A stretch of 23,169 nucleotides of DNA from UBA5177 sp002413265 (GCA_036752825.1 DAIORV010000024.1:1-23169); one strand, 5' to 3'. Numbered from the stretch's first letter, positions 1-7,029 are shown. Numbers and translations: made by a program. The notes: a model not told the origin generated them from the letters alone.

Positions 1-517
1 CCCGTCCCACTCGATAGTGCACTAGATGGCCGGTGGAGCTCTCCAGGTATGCCGTGCGGAAGCGCAGTCTTGTTTGCGGTAGTCCAGAGCCTTCGGGCCC
101 CTGTTCACCCGCAGTCGCGGCATCCGGGGAAGCCAGCATGCGGTAGGCGCTTATAGCAAGCACCGAAGCGTAAACACCTGCCAACACGCGGGCATTGACG
201 ACCGTCGCGATCTTGGCCCCTACGATCGCGCCAGGAACCGTTGCGATGGCGAGGACTAGCCCCAGACGAATGTCTGCGACCCGATGTCTCACGTAAACGT
301 TCCCACCGCCAAGCGACGTCGCGATCACGGCCACGATGCTGGCGGCTATCGCCGTCTTGAGCTTTATGCCAAGAAAGAGGTTGAGCGAGGGGATGATGAA
401 AAGCCCGCCACCGATGCCCAAAACCGAGCCGAAAGCTCCGGCCGCAAGAGCAATAAGGAACGAAACAATTGTGTCGACAAAGGACAGAGGAGCCTCACTT
501 GACTCTGATTGCTGACA
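1..517 (-). CDS. TauE/SafE-family permease (3' part beyond the window)
   Basis: The open frame runs from an in-frame stop at 518-520 leftward past the window edge. It encodes a hydrophobic protein with the family signature GSVLGIGGGLFIIPSL in the first helix, a second helix rich in Ala/Ile/Val ending at SLGGGNVYVR, and a third around LVLAIATVPGAIVGAKIA. A polar stretch ending in YLESSTGHLVHYRVG then follows, as in many bacterial members between the two helical halves. TauE/SafE proteins are inner-membrane permeases linked to export of sulfite or organosulfonates, but many have unknown substrates. No ATG, GTG or TTG lies at a sensible place: the first is TTG at 421, inside the first helix. The start is either CTG at 487, another rare codon, or a one-base frameshift from ATG at 519. 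The gene is divergent from parA. The family is fairly sure; the substrate is not known. Confidence 0.8.
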
Positions 518-544
518 TCAGGTTCTATCACAGCTGTTAGCGGA

Positions 545-550
545 TACAAT
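545..550 (+). promoter_or_regulatory. Possible -10 element for parAB
   Basis: TACAAT lies about 50 bases before the parA start in the only gap between the divergent permease and parA. I see no good -35 hexamer at 17 bases. A purine-rich stretch, GGAAAGGA, follows near 582-590 and could serve as a ribosome site. This is a weak call. Confidence 0.3.
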
Positions 551-602
551 TGCCACGGTTCATCCTGCGACGGGTAGTTGGGCCGGAAAGGATCGCCACA
601 AC

Positions 603-1385
603 GTGAGCGTCTTTGCCGTTGCCAATCAAAAGGGTGGAGTCGGCAAGACGACGACTGTTGTCAATCTCGGGGCATATCTCGGTTCGTTTGGAGCCCGAGT
701 TCTCCTGGTCGATTGTGACCCACAGGCCAACACGACGAGCGGGGTTGGTGTGACCCTCGAGTCGGGCGGCGTCTATGACGTGCTGACCAACGGAGTCCCA
801 GGCGACGATGCAATCGTGAAAAGCGTCGTCCGAGGCGTCGATCTTCTGCCTTCCACGCCCGAGCTTGCAGGAGCAGAGATCGAGCTGCTGGACATGGACG
901 ATAGAACGGGCGTCTTGAAAGCTGCTATCGAGCCGCTCAGCGAATCCTATTCCTATACCTTGTTGGACTGTCCGCCGTCACTTGGCCTGTTAACTCTGAA
1001 CGCCCTCGTGGCCGCCGACGCGGTCATCGTCCCCGTTCAGTGCGAGTATCTTGCGCTGGAGGGTCTTGCCAGGCTCATGTCCACTCTGGACCGCGTTCGG
1101 CAACAGTCAAATCCGCGATTGCAAATATTTGGTCTTGTCATGACCATGTACGATTCGCGGACCTCTCTTTCACAGCAGGTCACGAGTGAGGTCCGGGAAC
1201 ATTACCCCGACCTCATCTTCAACGCGGTCATTCCGAGAAATGTCCGATTGAGTGAAGCCCCTAGCTTTGGCGAATCGATTCTGAGCTACGACCCGCATTC
1301 TCGGGGCGCGGAGGCCTACGCTCAGCTGGCGGTAGAGGTAGCGGCGCGGGCCGCCGGTTTCCTCTCGGGTGCGGTGGGCAGATGA
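603..1385 (+). CDS. parA: ParA-type chromosome partitioning ATPase
   Basis: ParA/Soj dimerises on ATP, binds DNA non-specifically and is cycled by ParB to move replicated origins apart. The 260-residue protein is the usual length of chromosomal Soj-type proteins without an N-terminal DNA-binding extension. The deviant Walker A box KGGVGKTT is at residues 10-17, with its signature first Lys. VLLVDCDPQANTT at about 34-46 is the Walker A' region, and LLDCPPSLGLLTLNAL holds the Walker B region. The C-terminal region, with NAVIPRNVRLSEAPSFGESI, is highly typical of Soj. The start is GTG. The stop overlaps the parB start by 4 bases (ATGA), so the pair is one translationally coupled operon. Confidence 0.96.
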   Translation: MSVFAVANQKGGVGKTTTVVNLGAYLGSFGARVLLVDCDPQANTTSGVGVTLESGGVYDVLTNGVPGDDAIVKSVVRGVDLLPSTPELAGAEIELLDMDDRTGVLKAAIEPLSESYSYTLLDCPPSLGLLTLNALVAADAVIVPVQCEYLALEGLARLMSTLDRVRQQSNPRLQIFGLVMTMYDSRTSLSQQVTSEVREHYPDLIFNAVIPRNVRLSEAPSFGESILSYDPHSRGAEAYAQLAVEVAARAAGFLSGAVGR

Positions 1386-2242
1386 CTGAGCAGAAGCCGG
1401 CCGCGCGCGGGAAGCGGAGAGCTCTTGGCCGGGGCCTTGATGCCCTCATGCCGGCGGTTTCCAAAACCGGATATCGAGACATTGAGGTCAATCGCATTCG
1501 GCCCAATCCCGAGCAGCCGCGACAGCATTTCGATACCGCCGCTATCGAAGACCTGTCTCATTCGATCAGGCAGCACGGAGTCGTTCAGCCGTTGGTGGTC
1601 GCCGAGGTCGAGGAAGGCTTTCAGATCGTCGTCGGGGAAAGGCGCTGGCGAGCCGCGAAGCTGGCCGGTCTCGAGCGCGTACCGGTGATTGTCACCGAAG
1701 TCTCGGACCGCCAGACGCTCGAGCTTGCGCTGATCGAGAACCTTCAGCGCTCCGACCTCAACGCGCTCGAAGAGGCGTTGGCATATCAGCGTTTGTTGCA
1801 GGTTTATGGGCTCACTCAGACGGAAATCGGTGAGCAGGTAGGCAGGAGCCGAGTGGCAATCACGAATACTGTCCGGCTCCTTGCGCTTCCCGAGGCCGCG
1901 AAGCGCGCATTGGTGGACGGAGCGATCTCTGAGGGTCACGCTCGCTCGTTGCTCGGAGTCGCGAGCTTACAGGAACAGTTAGCAGTTCTCGATCGCGTGG
2001 TGCGAGAGGATCTGACCGTTCGGCAGACTGAAGCTCTGGTTCGACGTCTCGCTCGACCCCTCGCCAAGCCGTCGACACGGGAGCGCGATACAGACTTGCA
2101 GGCTATTGAAGAGGATCTCACCCGGTCTCTCGGCACTCGCGTGCTCGTTAAGCGCCGGCGGCAAGGCGGGCGCATCGTTATCGAGTACTACTCGGACGAT
2201 GAGCTCCAGGGGCTGTACGATCGGCTCCTCGGGATGGCCTGA
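1382..2242 (+). CDS. parB: ParB/Spo0J-type partition protein
   Basis: ParB binds parS sites, spreads along DNA as a CTP-dependent clamp and stimulates ParA. The 286-residue protein shows all the family blocks. RALGRGLDALMP near residues 13-24 is the N-terminal ParA-interacting segment. The core around 34-70 holds NPEQPRQHFD. The CTP-binding motif GERRWRAA is at 85-92 and ENLQR at 119-123. A helix-turn-helix, GLTQTEIGEQVGRSRVAITN, is at about 143-162. A C-terminal dimerisation region ends in a YDRLLG-type helix. It begins inside the parA stop codon. No consensus parS was found in this window; the best near match, at 285-300, has only 11 of 16 bases. Confidence 0.95.
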   Translation: MTEQKPAARGKRRALGRGLDALMPAVSKTGYRDIEVNRIRPNPEQPRQHFDTAAIEDLSHSIRQHGVVQPLVVAEVEEGFQIVVGERRWRAAKLAGLERVPVIVTEVSDRQTLELALIENLQRSDLNALEEALAYQRLLQVYGLTQTEIGEQVGRSRVAITNTVRLLALPEAAKRALVDGAISEGHARSLLGVASLQEQLAVLDRVVREDLTVRQTEALVRRLARPLAKPSTRERDTDLQAIEEDLTRSLGTRVLVKRRRQGGRIVIEYYSDDELQGLYDRLLGMA

Positions 2243-2267
2243 CCGCTCAAGCTTTACCCACGCCGCC

Positions 2268-2273
2268 TATGAT
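2268..2273 (+). promoter_or_regulatory. -10 hexamer for a probably leaderless LOG-family gene
   Basis: TATGAT ends 5 bases before the GTG start at 2279, so transcription would begin at or within a base or two of the start codon. There is no Shine-Dalgarno-like sequence before the GTG. This spacing is the pattern seen for leaderless mRNAs. No clear -35 box is seen. Confidence 0.4.
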
Positions 2274-2278
2274 GATCC

Positions 2279-2836
2279 GTGAATGTTACGGTCTTTGGTT
2301 CGGCCCGCGTCGACGGCGAGAGCAAAGAATATCAGGACGCTCGTGACCTCGGGGGCCTGCTGGCCAAGAGGGGTCATACCATCGTTTCCGGCGGCTATGG
2401 TGGCGTCATGGAGGCAGTCAGCCGGGGAGCTCGCGAAGCGGGCGGACGCGTACTGGGTGTAACCGTTGCGGCCTGGTCCCAAAGGCTTTCCCCGAACATC
2501 TATCTTCACGAAGAGCGGCCGGCAGCTACTCTCTTCGAGCGGCTCGAAGCCCTCGTCGAGTCAGACGCGTTGATCGCCCTGCCCGGAGGCGCGGGCACGC
2601 TCGGTGAGGTCGCACTGGCATGGAACCTCCGTCAGATGCAGCTCATGCCGCCGAAGCTAATCATTCTGGTGGGCGTGGGTTGGCACCGCCTCGTAGATGC
2701 CTTTTCTCGTGAGCTGATTGTCGATGAACGTGACCTTGCCTTGCTCACTCTGGTGGAGAACATCCAGGAGGCCGTAGCAGCGCTGACATCAAAGGCGTCA
2801 CAGACGGATCGCTTGTCGGCTAGCGAATCACCTTGA
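2279..2836 (+). CDS. LOG-family (SLOG superfamily) nucleotide-binding protein
   Basis: LOG proteins are Rossmann-fold enzymes; characterised members cleave nucleoside 5'-monophosphates to free base and ribose 5-phosphate. This protein has the N-terminal strand VFGSAR at residues 5-10, the glycine-rich loop SGGYGGVMEAVSRGA at 37-51 and the diagnostic motif PGGAGTLGE at 102-110, whose Glu is part of the active site in LOG enzymes. At 185 residues it has the usual length. It lies 36 bases after parB, but the -10 hexamer just before its GTG suggests its own promoter. The true substrate (AMP-type nucleotide, cytokinin-like nucleotide, or only a ligand) cannot be told from sequence. Confidence 0.85.
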   Translation: MNVTVFGSARVDGESKEYQDARDLGGLLAKRGHTIVSGGYGGVMEAVSRGAREAGGRVLGVTVAAWSQRLSPNIYLHEERPAATLFERLEALVESDALIALPGGAGTLGEVALAWNLRQMQLMPPKLIILVGVGWHRLVDAFSRELIVDERDLALLTLVENIQEAVAALTSKASQTDRLSASESP

Positions 2837-2890
2837 CGCGGGACTACTCTAATGACGGTGCCGGCGCGATCCGCCGAAAGGGAGAGTAGG

Positions 2891-3427
2891 ATGCCGAAGC
2901 TCGAGCGACTGGCCTGGATTGCACCTCTCAGCGAGGGTAAAGGCGTTACCCTCACCGATGATCCAGCGGCAGACAAATTCCTTGCTGAAAGCCCGGATGG
3001 CCTGTTGATCGGCGTGCTGCTCGACAGTCAGTACCCAACGAGAAAGGCTTTTGCCGCGCCTCTCCTGCTGCGCGACCGTTTGGGTTATCTGGATATGAAG
3101 AAAATAACCCTCAAGGAATCTGACGAGCTCATCGAAGTATTCCGACAGCAGCCGGCCCTGCACAGGTTTCCGCGCAAATTCGCTCAGCTCACTCAACAGC
3201 TGGCAGCTTTCGTCGTGGACCACTACGGCGGCGATTCCAGCCGAATCTGGACGGAGGCGAAGGACGCGGACGAGCTGGGAAATCGACTGTATGCATTGCC
3301 GGCCTTCGGCGTCGAAAAGACCAACTGGACCGTGGGAATGCTCGGAGTTCTTGGCGTCTTGCCATTCGACGGCTGGGAAGAGTACCGAATCCAGCCGCCC
3401 AAGGGGAAGAGGGTCGCCGCCTCCTGA
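2891..3427 (+). CDS. HhH-GPD superfamily protein (TIGR03252 type)
   Basis: A 178-residue protein resembling the uncharacterised HhH-GPD family TIGR03252, known mainly from Actinobacteria. The matching blocks are LIGVLLDSQYPTRKAFAAP, an ALHRFPRKFAQ segment, DHYGGDSSRIWTEA and the helix-hairpin-helix-like LPAFGVEKTNWTVGMLGVLG. HhH-GPD proteins include DNA glycosylases of base-excision repair, but the role of this family is unknown and I could not place a catalytic Asp with confidence. An in-frame ATG at 2852 is possible. I chose ATG 2891 because GGGAGAG lies just before it and a -10-like TACTCT (2845-2850) would start transcription downstream of 2852. Confidence 0.82.
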   Translation: MPKLERLAWIAPLSEGKGVTLTDDPAADKFLAESPDGLLIGVLLDSQYPTRKAFAAPLLLRDRLGYLDMKKITLKESDELIEVFRQQPALHRFPRKFAQLTQQLAAFVVDHYGGDSSRIWTEAKDADELGNRLYALPAFGVEKTNWTVGMLGVLGVLPFDGWEEYRIQPPKGKRVAAS

Positions 3428-3537
3428 TGAGGGTGTCGCCAAGTCGCAACCCGAAGAGCCGTTGGAGGTCGCTCAGAGCGGCAGTAGCAGCTCGCTGCAA
3501 GAGACCTAGATACCGAGGGACCCGCACTCCGCCGTAA
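3427..3537 (+). CDS. Possible 36-residue arginine-rich peptide
   Basis: The start overlaps the stop of the HhH-GPD gene as TGATG, the classic arrangement for coupled translation, and the frame ends in TAA before the AIM24 gene. The predicted peptide is very basic, with about 13 Arg or Lys in 36 residues, and has no domain I recognise. Basic peptides arise easily by chance in GC-rich spacer DNA, so the overlap is the only real support. Confidence 0.18.
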   Translation: MRVSPSRNPKSRWRSLRAAVAARCKRPRYRGTRTPP

Positions 3538-3552
3538 GAAGAGAGGGAAAGT

Positions 3553-4299
3553 ATGGAGCACAAGATTCTCGGGACGACCATGCCCGCTTTGGAAGTCACC
3601 CTTCAGTCCGGAGAGAGCATCGTGTCCGAAGCTGGTGAGCTTTCGTGGATGACCAGCTCGATTGACCTTCAAACATCCACTCAGATGGGCGGCGGAGGTG
3701 GAGTGTTTGGGGCCTTGAAGAGAGTCGCGGGCGGCGGCACTTTGTTCATGACCGAGTACAAGGCGAAAGGCTCACCCGGCAGCGTTGCATTCGCCACCAA
3801 GGTTCCAGGCCACATCCTGGAAGTGGACGTCTCACCGGGTCGCGGGTATATGGTTCACCGTCACGGGTTCCTGTGCGCCACTCCCGGACTCGAGCTGTCG
3901 GTTGGCTTTCAGCGGTCTCTTGGCGCCGGCATCTTTGGCGGTGAAGGCTTCCGTCTGCAGAGACTCGGCGGCTCGTGCAAAGCGTGGATCGAGCTAGACG
4001 GTGAAGTCGTGCCATACGATCTTCAGCCTGGAGAAACCTTACGCGTCCATCCGGGACACGTCGGGATGTTTGAGGAGTCGGTAAGTTTTGACATTACTCG
4101 GATCAAGGGCGTGAAGAACATGATCTTCGGCGCGGACGGCATCTTCCTTGCGGCCTTAACCGGCCCGGGCAAGGTTTGGTTGCAGACGCTCCCGCTTCCG
4201 AATCTCGCTCATGCCCTGTCGCACTACATGGTCGGCAGCGAGGCCACGGCAGGCGCAGCAGGCGGCGTCATCGGAGCGCTTCTCAAGGGAGGCGGTTAG
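3553..4299 (+). CDS. AIM24 / TIGR00266 family protein
   Basis: A 248-residue protein of the AIM24 (DUF124) family, which is named after a yeast mitochondrial protein; bacterial members have no settled function. It is predicted to form a beta-rich barrel-like fold. Visible family features are an N-terminal PALEVTLQSGESIVSEAGEL, a Gly-rich loop MGGGGGVFGALKRVAGGG at about 45-62, TLFMTEYKA just after it, and a C-terminal half with VVPYDLQPGETLRVHPGHVGMF and FLAALTGPGKVWLQTLPL. The ribosome site AGAGGGAAAG precedes the ATG. The stop codon overlaps, tail to tail, the stop of a small leftward ORF. It may share a transcript with the HhH-GPD gene upstream. Confidence 0.9.
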   Translation: MEHKILGTTMPALEVTLQSGESIVSEAGELSWMTSSIDLQTSTQMGGGGGVFGALKRVAGGGTLFMTEYKAKGSPGSVAFATKVPGHILEVDVSPGRGYMVHRHGFLCATPGLELSVGFQRSLGAGIFGGEGFRLQRLGGSCKAWIELDGEVVPYDLQPGETLRVHPGHVGMFEESVSFDITRIKGVKNMIFGADGIFLAALTGPGKVWLQTLPLPNLAHALSHYMVGSEATAGAAGGVIGALLKGGG

Positions 4300-4451
4300 G
4301 CGCCAGGTTCCGCGTCTTCCGGCGCCTCATCTTTCGTGGTCCGCGTGGCCGCGGCCGTCTCATCGGGCGCCGGCTCCTCGTCCTGCCATTCGCGTAGGAG
4401 GCGCCGAGCCGCTTCTTCCATTTCCTCGTAGTTTTCGTATTCCTCTGTCAC
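4296..4451 (-). CDS. Small acidic protein, 51 residues
   Basis: A leftward frame starting at GTG (4451), preceded at good spacing by a strong ribosome site, GGGAGG (plus-strand CCTCCC at 4456-4461), and ending in TAA. The peptide is strongly acidic, with the start TEEYENYEEMEEAARRLLRE suggesting a short amphipathic helix, followed by a Pro/Ala/Glu/Asp-rich tail that is probably disordered. I recognise no family. It lies 87 bases after the methyltransferase on the same strand, so both could be on one mRNA, and its stop overlaps the AIM24 stop from the other side. Support is the ribosome site, the composition and the snug fit between genes. Confidence 0.5.
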   Translation of the reverse strand: MTEEYENYEEMEEAARRLLREWQDEEPAPDETAAATRTTKDEAPEDAEPGA

Positions 4452-4538
4452 GCTGCCTCCCGATTGCGGATCGAATACCGTCCTATTGCGGAGCCAGGGA
4501 GTAAACGGATAAGAAATACCAACTCGACGGTTGGAGCA

Positions 4539-5330
4539 CTAGGGCCTCGTGCCGACGCCGCAAAATATGACGTCATCCGGCTGCGCCGTCTGCTCGGTGA
4601 ACCCGCTTACCAAATGAACATCCTCGAACCCCGCGATCTCATATAGGTCCAACGCCTGCGTTTGCGTGTACCAGCAGGTCGCCGGCGACTTGTTATGGTC
4701 CTCCGACATCACCATTTGTCCGTCGCGAACGATCTCGAATCGGTCCTCAACATGCTCCAAACGTCGAACCATGTCGAAGACAGTTCGACTCCAGAGTCGG
4801 ACCGTTGCCCCGTCGGGCCGAACCTTCTCTACCGACAATCTCCAATCCACAGTCACGGTGTCTCGTTTATCCGGTCCCGTGCATAGGATCATGAAGGGCA
4901 TCACTAGCGTTCCTCCAGGCTCCAGGTGTCGATAGAAGCAATCCATGGCATCGCCCGCGTCACCAGGTTCCATTAGGAGCTGAAACGAGCTGGAGGGCAC
5001 GATGATGGTGCGATACAGTCGAGGCAAGTTCAGTGCCTGCATTCTCTGTCTGTACAGGTGAGGGCGGAGGCCGCGTCGCTCCGCTTTCTCCCGGCAGAGC
5101 GCTAGCATCTCCGGCGAGTTGTCCACACCGTCGATGTCGATGCCTTCGGATAGATAGTCGAGCAGCAATCGGCCCGTGCCACAGCCCACATCGAGAGCAG
5201 GTTGCCCAGAGTGGAGGATCATGTCGCGGTAGAACGCTACGTCTTCCCATTCCGAAGCGCCGCTGCGGAAGAGATCCCAGGTCGCAGCTTTGAGTCCCCG
5301 GTATTCATAATCGGACTGGTCCAAAGACAC
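4539..5330 (-). CDS. Class I SAM-dependent methyltransferase
   Basis: A 263-residue soluble protein with SAM-binding motif I at about residues 46-54 (LDVGCGTGR) and the acidic end of strand 2 in GVDNSPEML (Asp70), which holds the ribose of SAM. LNLPRLYRTIIVPSSSFQLL is the motif II/III region, and LEPGGTLVMPFMI is the usual post-motif strand. The C-terminal half is beta-rich and ends in QTAQPDDVIFCGVGTRP. This is the standard layout of small-molecule methyltransferases; the substrate is not predictable. The start is GTG with a weak ribosome site. It is transcribed away from the Rid-family gene; the 50-base gap holds both starts. Confidence 0.88.
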   Translation of the reverse strand: MSLDQSDYEYRGLKAATWDLFRSGASEWEDVAFYRDMILHSGQPALDVGCGTGRLLLDYLSEGIDIDGVDNSPEMLALCREKAERRGLRPHLYRQRMQALNLPRLYRTIIVPSSSFQLLMEPGDAGDAMDCFYRHLEPGGTLVMPFMILCTGPDKRDTVTVDWRLSVEKVRPDGATVRLWSRTVFDMVRRLEHVEDRFEIVRDGQMVMSEDHNKSPATCWYTQTQALDLYEIAGFEDVHLVSGFTEQTAQPDDVIFCGVGTRP

Positions 5331-5352
5331 CAGCTTTCTGACGAAGCTTGAT

Positions 5353-5361
5353 TGCTAGGAT
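5353..5361 (+). promoter_or_regulatory. Extended -10 promoter for the Rid-family gene
   Basis: TG followed by one base and TAGGAT forms an extended -10 element. Transcription would begin near 5368, just before the AGGAG at 5374-5378 and the ATG at 5384. It also argues against the longer in-frame start at 5348. Confidence 0.4.
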
Positions 5362-5383
5362 CGATGGTAGCTCAGGAGAATGC

Positions 5384-5773
5384 ATGACAGAGCGGCAGCG
5401 CATCTCTTCTGCGTCTCCTTACGAGGCTTCCATCGGCTTCTGTCGGGCGATCCGAGTGGGAGATCGTGTCCTCGTGTCCGGCACTGCACCTATCTGGCCG
5501 GATGGATCGTGCGACCCACGCGCGGGACGCCAGGCGGAACGCTGTGTGGAGATAATTCTTGATGCTCTCAGAGAGGCGGGGGCAGGCGCGGGCGACATCG
5601 TCCGGACTCGCGTTTTTCTGGTCGATGCTGCCGACGCAGAGGAGGTCGGTAGCGTTCTTGGACGTATGTTGAACGATGTGCGTCCGGCGTCCACAATGGT
5701 TGTGGTAGCTGGGCTCCTCGACCCACGCTGGAGGGTCGAGATCGAGGCAGAAGCAGTGATCTCCAAGGCGTGA
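5384..5773 (+). CDS. Rid-family (YjgF/YER057c/UK114) protein, active-site Arg not conserved
   Basis: A 129-residue member of the Rid superfamily. RidA proper hydrolyses reactive 2-aminoacrylate and other enamines/imines made by PLP enzymes, as a trimer with active sites between subunits. Visible signatures are RVGDRVLVSGTAPI near 24-37, AERCVEIILDALREAGAG at 51-68, a TRVFLVDAAD strand and a C-terminal PASTMVVVAGLLDPRWRVEI at 101-120. In RidA the segment reads PxR before the last strands and that Arg is catalytic; here the position is Ser103. Loss of this Arg is typical of the Rid4-Rid7 groups, whose functions are mostly unknown. The start at 5384 is set by AGGAG five bases upstream. Confidence 0.88.
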   Translation: MTERQRISSASPYEASIGFCRAIRVGDRVLVSGTAPIWPDGSCDPRAGRQAERCVEIILDALREAGAGAGDIVRTRVFLVDAADAEEVGSVLGRMLNDVRPASTMVVVAGLLDPRWRVEIEAEAVISKA

Positions 5774-5821
5774 CTGAATCGAGCATGTCAGACTGAAAGA
5801 CACTATCTCGACGGAGATGCG

Positions 5822-6247
5822 ATGTACATTCAGGTGATATCCGGATGGCGCTACCGACCCGGAATGCGCGCCAAGACACGCTCCCAAGTGGAACGGATGC
5901 GTGTCAATGCCGGAGGATCATACCCCTTAATGCCTGATGCACCAGGCCTGTTGGCGCGCCTGTGGGGCACGGATCCTGAAGAACCCGACACCGGGATTGC
6001 CATATGGGTGTGGGAGAGCAAGGAAGCGGCCGAAGCCTTCCAATTCCCGTGGGAGGGAGAGAATCCAGTCTCCGCGCCTCTCGACAATCGCATAGATTTC
6101 TCTGAGGTTCAGGTCCGCGCGCTAGATGGAATGTACCTCGCCCTATCGAGCGGCTTTCTCCAAAACGCGAATGGAATCGAAGGCGAGTACGAGGTTGCGA
6201 ACCCGTCCTGGACGCGCGACCAGTCTTCGTCAACGAATCGTTCTTGA
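5822..6247 (+). CDS. Small protein with possible dimeric alpha-beta barrel (ABM-like) fold
   Basis: The 141-residue product begins MYIQVISGWRYRPGM, continues with a predicted helix, and has a central strand-helix unit GIAIWVWESKEAAEAF. That pattern of a strand of aromatic and Val/Ile residues followed by a helix is common in antibiotic-biosynthesis-monooxygenase-like proteins. The last 25 residues are polar and probably disordered. I do not recognise an exact family or any catalytic residue, so the fold is an inference and no reaction is assigned. CGGAG lies before the ATG. The gap from the Rid gene is 48 bases, so cotranscription is likely. Confidence 0.7.
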   Translation: MYIQVISGWRYRPGMRAKTRSQVERMRVNAGGSYPLMPDAPGLLARLWGTDPEEPDTGIAIWVWESKEAAEAFQFPWEGENPVSAPLDNRIDFSEVQVRALDGMYLALSSGFLQNANGIEGEYEVANPSWTRDQSSSTNRS

Positions 6248-6465
6248 AGCTGCGGCTGGAGACGTTCGCGAGGGCTCGTTTCCTTAGATCTCTTGGCGGA
6301 CGGAGCGAGGTCAGAGGGAGACGTGGTCAGCGCCTCCGGGTCCCGAAGGACTTCCTCAGGCATTTAGCTGCCAAGTCACGATTCTTTTGGGGACCTTCGT
6401 CCCTCCCGATACGGTGACCTCGTCCCCTTCTCGGTCATGCCGAATCGGGTGTAAAGAATATTTAG
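6248..6465 (+). other. Stretch without a convincing gene
   Basis: From the end of the ABM-like gene to the next promoter I find no frame with a ribosome site and protein-like composition. An 84-codon leftward frame (6109-6363) mostly overlaps the previous gene and looks like its shadow. A small hairpin, GGGAC-CTTC-GTCCC, sits at 6390-6403 but has no T-tract on either strand, so I do not call it a terminator. Confidence 0.5.
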
Positions 6466-6494
6466 TTGAACTGCAAGCTGTCGACAGCTAGACT
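6466..6494 (+). promoter_or_regulatory. Sigma70-type promoter for the two-helix membrane protein
   Basis: TTGAAC (6466-6471) and TAGACT (6489-6494) are separated by exactly 17 bases. The predicted start of transcription near 6501 gives an untranslated leader of about 80 bases containing two overlapping inverted repeats (6511-6545). Confidence 0.5.
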
Positions 6495-6510
6495 CTGGCA
6501 AGCAATTGAG

Positions 6511-6545
6511 CCGGGACTTGAACGGCTGCGAAGTCCGTGTCCCGG
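6511..6545 (+). repeat. Overlapping inverted repeats in an mRNA leader
   Basis: CCGGGAC (6511-6517) is the exact reverse complement of GTCCCGG (6539-6545). Inside it, GGACTT (6514-6519) is the exact reverse complement of AAGTCC (6531-6536). Both use the same 5' bases, so only one stem can form at a time. The repeats lie between the promoter and the start of the membrane-protein gene. Confidence 0.5.
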
Positions 6546-6581
6546 TGTTTTCTCCTCTGCTACCGAGGAAGGTTGACCGGA

Positions 6582-7004
6582 ATGAAGGGCACACACCACA
6601 ACCAGGATTTCGTATATCTCGCTATATTGCCGCTGCTAGCCGCAGCTGTGTTCTTCATCTTTTACGTGGGAGGATGGCTCCCACAAGTGCCCGTGCCCCG
6701 GTTTGCTGTGCCGTGGGCGTCCTCCCTCGACGGGATCAGGCAGGCGGCCTCACAGAATGAAGCCTCAGCGATTGCCGTCGCGGTTGCAATCCTCGCCGGA
6801 ATAATGGGCTTCACGTGGTTGGTGTATCTGGTGCTCGATCTGAAGAAGGGCATGCAAAGGTTCGTGCGGTGGATCCTGCATCGCCCTCCCGCCATGGTTA
6901 GCGGAGTCTTGAAGCCAGAGGATCAAACCTGGAACTCGTCGACGGGCAGAGATGATGAGACGGCCAAGACCTATCGGGCGAAGACGGGCCACGGCATACG
7001 ATAG
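6582..7004 (+). CDS. Two-helix membrane protein of unknown function
   Basis: The 140-residue product has a hydrophobic helix at about residues 9-32 (within YLAILPLLAAAVFFIFYV), a short loop with two Pro-rich turns, and a second helix at about 59-83 (ILAGIMGFTWLVYLVL). A basic, polar C-terminal tail of about 55 residues follows. By the positive-inside rule the Lys/Arg after helix 2 puts the tail in the cytoplasm. The start at ATG 6582, not the in-frame one at 6537, is chosen because GAGGAAGG lies nine bases before it and the first helix then begins near the N-terminus. I recognise no family. Confidence 0.7.
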   Translation: MKGTHHNQDFVYLAILPLLAAAVFFIFYVGGWLPQVPVPRFAVPWASSLDGIRQAASQNEASAIAVAVAILAGIMGFTWLVYLVLDLKKGMQRFVRWILHRPPAMVSGVLKPEDQTWNSSTGRDDETAKTYRAKTGHGIR

Positions 7005-7029
7005 GAACTGCTCTGGCCGACCGTCCTCT

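Noticed and set aside
285..300. parS-like site near parAB
   Set aside because: TGTCTCACGTAAACGT matches the parS consensus at only 11 of 16 bases, with the right half mostly wrong. Working sites rarely differ that much.
1322..1939. 205-codon leftward frame in parB
   Set aside because: It lies over the certain parA-parB genes on the opposite strand and has no family features; it is a shadow of codon bias.
6390..6403. Hairpin GGGAC-CTTC-GTCCC as a terminator
   Set aside because: The stem is only 5 bp and no T-run follows it on either strand.
6500..6580. tRNA-like sequence on the minus strand (GTTCAAGTCC and TAGCAGAGG resemble B and A boxes)
   Set aside because: No T-stem of five pairs, no D-stem and no anticodon arm could be formed, and the stretch is the leader of a gene with its own promoter.
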